Shown piece after piece: positions 51,179 through 55,861 of a DNA stretch of 55,861 nucleotides. The stretch is taken from assembly GCF_016908355.1 (NCBI RefSeq), contig NZ_JAFBDT010000016.1:1-55861 (forward strand), given 5' to 3'. The notes under the pieces were generated by a model that was not told the DNA's origin, did no database searches, and was given only the letters and a program-made list of their open reading frames with translations. This DNA is from Fusibacter tunisiensis (lineage in GTDB: Bacteria > Bacillota > Clostridia > Peptostreptococcales > Acidaminobacteraceae). The position numbers were made by a program, and so were the translations under genes. Position 1 is the stretch's first letter. The number at the start of each line of letters is the position of its first letter.

Positions 51179-51490
51179 TTAGCCACAGCTTGTGCAAGAA
51201 CCACATGCTGACGGCGCTGGCGTAACTGGTTGAACAGAATATCCGTTTCCAACCCACTCAACTTTGATTTCACCTACTGTATCATAAACAGATTTCTCTA
51301 AAACAAAGTTCACACCATTAATTACTTCTGTTAAATCTTCATCGTTCACATTATCCAGACCAAGACCAAAGCTTGGACCGCTGCAGCCCATACCTGCGAT
51401 GAAAATACGAATGTTCTGCGGTTTGTCAGCTTGTGACGCTAAAACTTCACCAATCTTATCGCAAGTTTCTTGATTTGTAGCAATATACAT
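51179..51490 (-). CDS. HesB-like protein, cysteine form
   Basis: The 103-residue cytosolic protein is the cysteine homologue of the selenoprotein directly downstream. It has TNQETCDKIGEVLASQADKPQNIRIFIAGMGCSGPSFGLGLD, then INGVNFVLEKSVYDTVGEIKVEWVGNGYSVQPV, the HesB/IscA-like core, and ends in CGSCTSCG, a metal-binding-looking tail. HesB/IscA proteins carry or deliver Fe-S clusters; the exact job here is not established. SD GGAGGTG. The gap to the selenoprotein gene is 30 bases, so both are probably one transcript, with a promoter and possible operator at 51517-51550. Confidence 0.85.
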   Translation of the reverse strand: MYIATNQETCDKIGEVLASQADKPQNIRIFIAGMGCSGPSFGLGLDNVNDEDLTEVINGVNFVLEKSVYDTVGEIKVEWVGNGYSVQPVTPAPSACGSCTSCG

Positions 51491-51516
51491 ATAGTCACCT
51501 CCATTTAGATACCATG

Positions 51517-51550
51517 ATTATAATATAATTCCGACTAAATTAGTATCATT
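51517..51550 (-). promoter_or_regulatory. HesB-pair promoter with Rrf2/IscR-like palindrome
   Basis: A minus-strand TATAAT (51517-51522) is preceded by a weak -35 at 51540-51545. Over that -35 lies CCGACTAAATTAGTATC (51531-51547), with a perfect ACTAA-A-TTAGT core that resembles IscR-type Fe-S sensor sites. It would be a repressor position. Assignment is tentative. Confidence 0.45.
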
Positions 51551-51568
51551 ATATATAAAAGTTCACAA

Positions 51569-52318
51569 TTAATTTTCAAAACCCATAATTTGATGCAGAA
51601 GGTCAAGTGCATCTGAGGTTTGTTTTATAGGCATTTGACCTGGACCTGTGCCAGCGTCTAGGCTAGCAAATACAAGTGCAGAGCCCATAAATTCAGCCGC
51701 ATAACGTGTAATTAAGCCTGCATTTCCCATCGCAATGAATACAGTCTGCAACTCAGGTGATTTTTTATTTTCAAGTTCAGATAACGCCATCACCTTTAGG
51801 GCATCTGATTTGGACTCTGCCATCACAGCAATTTTTAAAACATCGGCGCCAAAATATCTCATTTTATCAGCCCAACTTTCTAAAACTTTAAGACTTGGCG
51901 TCCCTTTAAAATCATGTTTTGAAATAACAAGTTCAATGCCTCTTTTTTTGCATTCTAACAGGCACGGATTCATCAGCACGTAATGATTCTCAATCATTTG
52001 CAATTCCACATCTAACAAATCGACACACCCAGATTGTATGGCCATTTTAAGAAGATTACAGTAGTGTTCTGGATCTAAATCACCATTCCCACCTTCTAAA
52101 GCAGTCCTATACGTCAAGAGTATTGGGGCGGCACCAAGATGGGTACGCAAGTCCTTTAAGATCCTTAAAAACTCTTGATCCGAAGGCGTCACTTCTAAAC
52201 CATCTACCCGCCATTCCACAAGGTCAAATGTTGCGCCTGTCAACTTTTTTATCAGCGCGTTCAGTTCATGCAAATCTTTACCCATTAAAGGCACACATAT
52301 CTTTGGTTTTATCCCCAT
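51569..52318 (-). CDS. aroD: 3-dehydroquinate dehydratase, type I
   Basis: Third step of the shikimate pathway. The 249-residue protein begins IKPKICVPLMGKDLHELN and has DLVEWRVDG near residue 38, LLTYRTALEGGNG, VISKHDFKGTP with the catalytic histidine, and DVLKIAVMAESKSDAL with the Schiff-base lysine near residue 170, and ends in the region ASLDAGTGPGQM. The ATG at 52318, behind AGAGG, is preferred to the GTG two codons earlier. No other aro gene is near. Confidence 0.95.
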   Translation of the reverse strand: MGIKPKICVPLMGKDLHELNALIKKLTGATFDLVEWRVDGLEVTPSDQEFLRILKDLRTHLGAAPILLTYRTALEGGNGDLDPEHYCNLLKMAIQSGCVDLLDVELQMIENHYVLMNPCLLECKKRGIELVISKHDFKGTPSLKVLESWADKMRYFGADVLKIAVMAESKSDALKVMALSELENKKSPELQTVFIAMGNAGLITRYAAEFMGSALVFASLDAGTGPGQMPIKQTSDALDLLHQIMGFEN

Positions 52319-52331
52319 ACTCACCTCTTTA

Positions 52332-53543
52332 TCAGAGCATCAAATCCATTGTTTCCCGTGCCCATTCAACCGACATTAGGTATTTTTGATACAAATTTTC
52401 AGAATCCAATCCCATATTTTTCGAAAGTGATGCTGTTTCTAACCAATCACCATGTTCATAAGCTTCAACGAGTTCATACAGTGAAGCCAATGTCCCTTGT
52501 TTTCGAATCAAAGCATCCAACACATGACCCGGCAACGGAATATCCAATAAAGCTTCTTCCATGTCCATGTCTAGCAAAGCGTCTATGGTGCTGAAAAGTC
52601 CCATCATAGCCGCCTCATGTTTAATGCGTTTCAAATTACTGGTCAAAGCCACAAGCTCAGAGAATTTTGACCTAATTAAAGAAAGACGCATAAGTTCTTT
52701 GGGTTTATTGGCGCCAAGTTCTTGAATCATAAGAACATGAATCCAACGCTCCAACTCCTTGAGTCCCATATAGGTAAGTGCTCTTTTAATTGAATACACC
52801 AGATCATCTCCAGCGCGTCCACTAATCACACGCATCAACCTGTATGCCAAATTCACATCCTTCTCTACAATCTCAGCTAACTTCTGATAAGAAGGCTCAT
52901 CCGCTTGAAGTTCTTGAATCAACCTTAAATACTGTGTCTTTGACGTTGTCTTTGTTCGGTTTTTTTTACCAACAATCGAAGGTTTGCTAAAAAAATACCC
53001 TTGGAAAAGTTTGAAGCCCATTTTTCGAGCTTGATCAAACTCTCCCTCAGTTTCTATTTTTTCAGCAAGCAATATTTTGTTATCTTTTAACGCCTTAATG
53101 ACTTCTGTCTTTATTGTTTCTAGAGGCGTTACAACAAGATCATACTTGATAATATCCGCAATGGGTACAAGGGGATAAGTGTCATAAGAGTCCTCAAAAT
53201 CGTCCAAGGCAATTCTATAGCCTTTTTGAGACAGGTCTTCAATTCTCTCTTTAATTCCATCATCCACTACAACCGTTTCTAAAATCTCTACAACAAGTCG
53301 GTCTTTGTCTATAAGTTCAGGTAAATCCGTTTTAAGTAAAACTTCATCAAAGTTAATAAAGGCTTTTTTGTCTTCTACAATTTTCTCTAGACCCGACTCA
53401 AATAAACCTGTTAAAACACTTGCTGTTGCATGAGTCGCAGAAATCCCATCAAAGCCTTTTGACGCCTTTCCACCTCGAAACAAAAGCTCATAACCATATA
53501 CTTCCTTGTCTTCTCTAAAAATTGGCTGCCTTGCAATATACAT
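52332..53543 (-). CDS. EAL and HDOD domain protein (YuxH type)
   Basis: A 403-residue cytosolic protein. The N-terminal EAL domain (1-200) starts YIARQPIFREDKEVYGYELLFRG, so the EAL triplet is ELL as usual in this subgroup. INFDE, VEILE, IALDDFEDS (DDFE in place of DDFG), IIKYD, AEKIETEGEF and KLFQGYFFSKP keep most c-di-GMP-binding positions, so phosphodiesterase activity is possible but unsure. The HDOD domain (about 210-400) lacks the metal HD pair and is thought to be regulatory. Start 53543 is chosen by GAGGTG. Together with the flanking chemoreceptor it suggests a motility or c-di-GMP switch. Confidence 0.88.
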   Translation of the reverse strand: MYIARQPIFREDKEVYGYELLFRGGKASKGFDGISATHATASVLTGLFESGLEKIVEDKKAFINFDEVLLKTDLPELIDKDRLVVEILETVVVDDGIKERIEDLSQKGYRIALDDFEDSYDTYPLVPIADIIKYDLVVTPLETIKTEVIKALKDNKILLAEKIETEGEFDQARKMGFKLFQGYFFSKPSIVGKKNRTKTTSKTQYLRLIQELQADEPSYQKLAEIVEKDVNLAYRLMRVISGRAGDDLVYSIKRALTYMGLKELERWIHVLMIQELGANKPKELMRLSLIRSKFSELVALTSNLKRIKHEAAMMGLFSTIDALLDMDMEEALLDIPLPGHVLDALIRKQGTLASLYELVEAYEHGDWLETASLSKNMGLDSENLYQKYLMSVEWARETMDLML

Positions 53544-53563
53544 AGACACCTCACTTAATGATT

Positions 53564-55651
53564 CTAAAACTTAAATTTGGATAAGTTGACATTCATTTCT
53601 TCTGCAAGTTGGCTTAAAGAATCACTTGCAGATGCAATTTGATTCATAGCCGCTGTTTGCTCTTCCACAGAGGCATTCACCTCTTCTGTGCTCGCTGCAT
53701 ATTCCTCGGTAACCGCTGCAAGGGTCTCTATATTGCCTATAATTTCAGCTTTTTTCACCTGCATTAAGTCACCACTTTTATTGAGTTTGTCAATTACTGC
53801 ATTGGTTTTTTCAATGGCTTCAGCAATCCCGTTAAACTTCTCTTTTGTTTCATAAACACTGGTGGTTTGTGATTCTACAGAGTCATTCATAACTTTCATC
53901 GTCTCAACAGCTTTTTCAGTCTCAAAGCTCAAACCCTTAATAATTTCTGAAATGTCATTTGTAAAACGGTCCGATTGTTCAGCGAGTTTCCTAATTTCTT
54001 CAGCCACAACTGCAAACCCTCTACCAGCATCTCCTGCTCGAGCCGCTTCAATTGCCGCATTTAAGGCCAATAAGTTGGTTTGATCGGCTATGCTCTTGAT
54101 CATAACACTGGCTTCTGCAATCTTCCCTGCACTTTCATTGGCTTTATCAATAACACTGCTAATTTCTTTTGCGGCACTTTGGTTTTGCCTTGTTTTATCT
54201 ACCAAGTCTTCTACTTTTTCAATACCTTCATCCTTAAGTGTAACAACCCGGTTGGTTTCTTGATTGAGTTCAATAAGCTCCTGCTGTTCTTCTTCAATCA
54301 AAACGCCAAATTCTGTTATATGCCCCACTGCCATTTCAGATTCTTTCGCTTGGTCATCTGCACCATGCGCAATCTCTTCAACTGTTTTTGATATGTCTTC
54401 AAGAGAGGCAGACGACTGATAGCTTAAATTGGTTAGGTTACCTGAAAATTTAGCAAGTTCACTTGAAACTTTTGTATTGCTGTCCATAAAAGATTTTAAG
54501 CTGTGCACAATGCGATCAAAAGACTGGGCCAAGAGTCCCACTTCATCCTTTCGAGACTTAAGTTTATCAGGAACCGTCACCCGAATGTCTAAATCCGCAA
54601 TTGAGTTCGCAATATTCGAGACTGCTAATATTGGCTTTGTAATTCGACCCGTCATAATCAAAATCAGACCTGCCACTATAAGAATAAAAATACCAGCCAC
54701 AATGGAGATTATAAATGTCCGTCTGTTAAATGCCGCCATTACCTCTTCTTCAGTCAGAATAGTCCCCAAACTCCAATACGTTTCTCCAATATAAATTGGC
54801 GCCAAACTCTTATAAGTATACTCATCTATTGCAGCTGAATACTCAACACTTGTATACGTCTTTCCATTTTGAATAACATCTTTATAAATTCCTTGTCCAT
54901 TTTCGTCAAGTTCTCCAGAAAAGTCCCCCACTCTTGCAAAACTTTTATGGGCAACAACAATCCCAGTATTGGAAAGAATCCGCATAAAGCCTTCTTCCAT
55001 AACCTTTTGGCCTTCAATGTAAGTTTGTAGAGCAGACAAATCAAACTCCATTCCCACGACGCCTACAGTTTTACCTGAATCATCCACAATTGGACGTGTA
55101 TAAGCCACATGCATAACGCCATCTACCATAACTGGCTCCATTAAATACGACGCGCCTGTATCTTTGGCCTGGGTGTCTACCATGAGCATGTCACTATCAA
55201 GGGAGACTTGGTCAACTTTTCCTGATTCAGGCTGCACAAGCGCAACTGAAAACTCACTTCCTGAACGAATCGACCCCGGATTCCAATAAGACCATACTGA
55301 ATAAATAGAAGCGTCTTTTAAGAGCAAACGTTCCATTTCGGTTTCAACAAAATCCGCCCGACCATCACTTGGAAGCAAGGTAAACCTTTGTAATATTGCT
55401 TGAATTTCACTTGTGTACTCCAACATACCAGACATAACATCTGATACGACAACCGCACTTTCAAGTGCTGCGTTTTGGGATAAATACTCTGCAGTTTCTT
55501 CAGCACTCTCTTGCATGGTATTAAACAGCAAAAAAAATGCTAAAACAAGAATCAAAACAATTGGCACTAAAATATAGCCAATCATTTGAGTTTTTAGGCC
55601 CTTTTTCATTCCACTACGCTTATCTTTCTTTTTTCTTGATATTTTCTTCAA
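53564..55651 (-). CDS. Methyl-accepting chemotaxis protein with dCache sensor domain
   Basis: A transmembrane chemoreceptor of about 695 residues. A basic N-terminus is followed by the first helix ([21 protein letters not shown], about 22-45), an extracellular double Cache domain (about 50-305, with the [25 protein letters not shown] and [15 protein letters not shown] signatures), the second helix ([23 protein letters not shown], about 315-337), a HAMP linker and an MCP signalling hairpin with the tip [28 protein letters not shown]. No C-terminal pentapeptide is seen. The start is probably TTG at 55651, with GGAGG six bases ahead; the longer ATG frame at 55699 has no clear SD. The ligand is unknown. 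Confidence 0.9.
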   Translation of the reverse strand: MKKISRKKKDKRSGMKKGLKTQMIGYILVPIVLILVLAFFLLFNTMQESAEETAEYLSQNAALESAVVVSDVMSGMLEYTSEIQAILQRFTLLPSDGRADFVETEMERLLLKDASIYSVWSYWNPGSIRSGSEFSVALVQPESGKVDQVSLDSDMLMVDTQAKDTGASYLMEPVMVDGVMHVAYTRPIVDDSGKTVGVVGMEFDLSALQTYIEGQKVMEEGFMRILSNTGIVVAHKSFARVGDFSGELDENGQGIYKDVIQNGKTYTSVEYSAAIDEYTYKSLAPIYIGETYWSLGTILTEEEVMAAFNRRTFIISIVAGIFILIVAGLILIMTGRITKPILAVSNIANSIADLDIRVTVPDKLKSRKDEVGLLAQSFDRIVHSLKSFMDSNTKVSSELAKFSGNLTNLSYQSSASLEDISKTVEEIAHGADDQAKESEMAVGHITEFGVLIEEEQQELIELNQETNRVVTLKDEGIEKVEDLVDKTRQNQSAAKEISSVIDKANESAGKIAEASVMIKSIADQTNLLALNAAIEAARAGDAGRGFAVVAEEIRKLAEQSDRFTNDISEIIKGLSFETEKAVETMKVMNDSVESQTTSVYETKEKFNGIAEAIEKTNAVIDKLNKSGDLMQVKKAEIIGNIETLAAVTEEYAASTEEVNASVEEQTAAMNQIASASDSLSQLAEEMNVNLSKFKF

Positions 55652-55768
55652 ACCCCACCTCCAAATATAATAATAAGTATAAGTTTGTAACAAAACCATT
55701 TTATCACAACCCTATAGGTAAATATACCCATTTATTTTGAACATAAATCTTTATATGTCTACTTCGCG

Positions 55769-55861
55769 TGACATACTCCCACCACTTAAGAAGTGGGGGC
55801 TTCTCGTTCGAATAGCCTAATGGCTACAGCATAAGCGAGCTATCCCCGTGTGCCCCACGGT
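55769..55861 (-). ncRNA. Right end of IS200/IS605-type element with putative omega RNA scaffold
   Basis: On the minus strand the sequence runs GGGGATAGCTCGCTTATG, then a TAGCC/GGCTA stem (55813-55826), GAACGAGAAGCCCCCACTTC, a stem CCACTT/AAGTGG, and ends GGGAGTATGTCAC near 55768. This is the order I know for the 3' scaffold of TnpB-associated omega RNAs in Firmicutes. The tnpB gene would lie to the right on the minus strand, beyond the window. The 16-20 bases beyond the end (about 55749-55768) would serve as guide. No tnpB is visible here, so activity is unknown. Confidence 0.75.

Overview
The window looks like one contig from the chromosome of a low-GC, anaerobic, Gram-positive bacterium of the class Clostridia, possibly a Fusibacter-like relative. 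The evidence is the AT-rich code with strong AGGAGG-type ribosome sites, a clostridial GlgC/GlgD glycogen operon, a Bacillus-type Fe-S PurF, sporulation-type cell-wall hydrolases, an H-NOX chemoreceptor almost identical in key residues to the Thermoanaerobacter protein, and a UGA-containing HesB-like selenoprotein gene. Both ends fall inside mobile elements: a partial IS1634-like transposase on the left and the right end of an IS200/IS605-type element, with a putative omega RNA, on the right. The window is therefore probably an assembly contig that broke at repeats.

Layout. 1-600: IS remnant and a hairpin. 604-1719: M20 peptidase. 1763-2312: six tRNA genes on the minus strand (Pro, Arg, His, Gln, Lys, then a second Arg beyond a terminator). 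2382-16367: a long minus-strand run of housekeeping genes (phosphoesterase, rdgB, rph, amidase, HypE-like protein, ligA, pcrA, YaaR, a FlhB-tail/FliK-like pair, EamA transporter, YhiN-type flavoprotein). 16428-19431: plus-strand BREX-type ATPase and an H-NOX chemoreceptor. 19511-23239: two MATE transporters around a riboflavin ECF S-component under an FMN riboswitch. 23397-25543: cupin and aminopeptidase P. 25586-32645: purine operon purECFMNHD on the minus strand. 32759-34772: SOS-type radical SAM/DUF4130 pair. 34901-35722: SleB-like hydrolase. 35782-39498: purL. 39734-50778: LysR regulator and the complete glycogen operon glgBCDAP-pulA. 50858-51490: tandem Sec/Cys HesB-like proteins. 51569-55651: aroD, EAL-HDOD protein and a dCache chemoreceptor.

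Together the genes cover de novo IMP synthesis (all steps in this window except PurB and, if needed, PurK), glycogen synthesis and breakdown, DNA replication and repair, RNA and nucleotide clean-up, oxygen sensing and chemotaxis. The points most worth attention are the selenoprotein gene, which standard gene calling breaks at UGA and which has a good bacterial SECIS hairpin and a possible Rrf2/IscR operator; the O2-type H-NOX receptor; the LexA box over the DNA-repair radical SAM pair; and the omega RNA at the right edge. Functional statements rest on reading motifs by eye; no database search was run.
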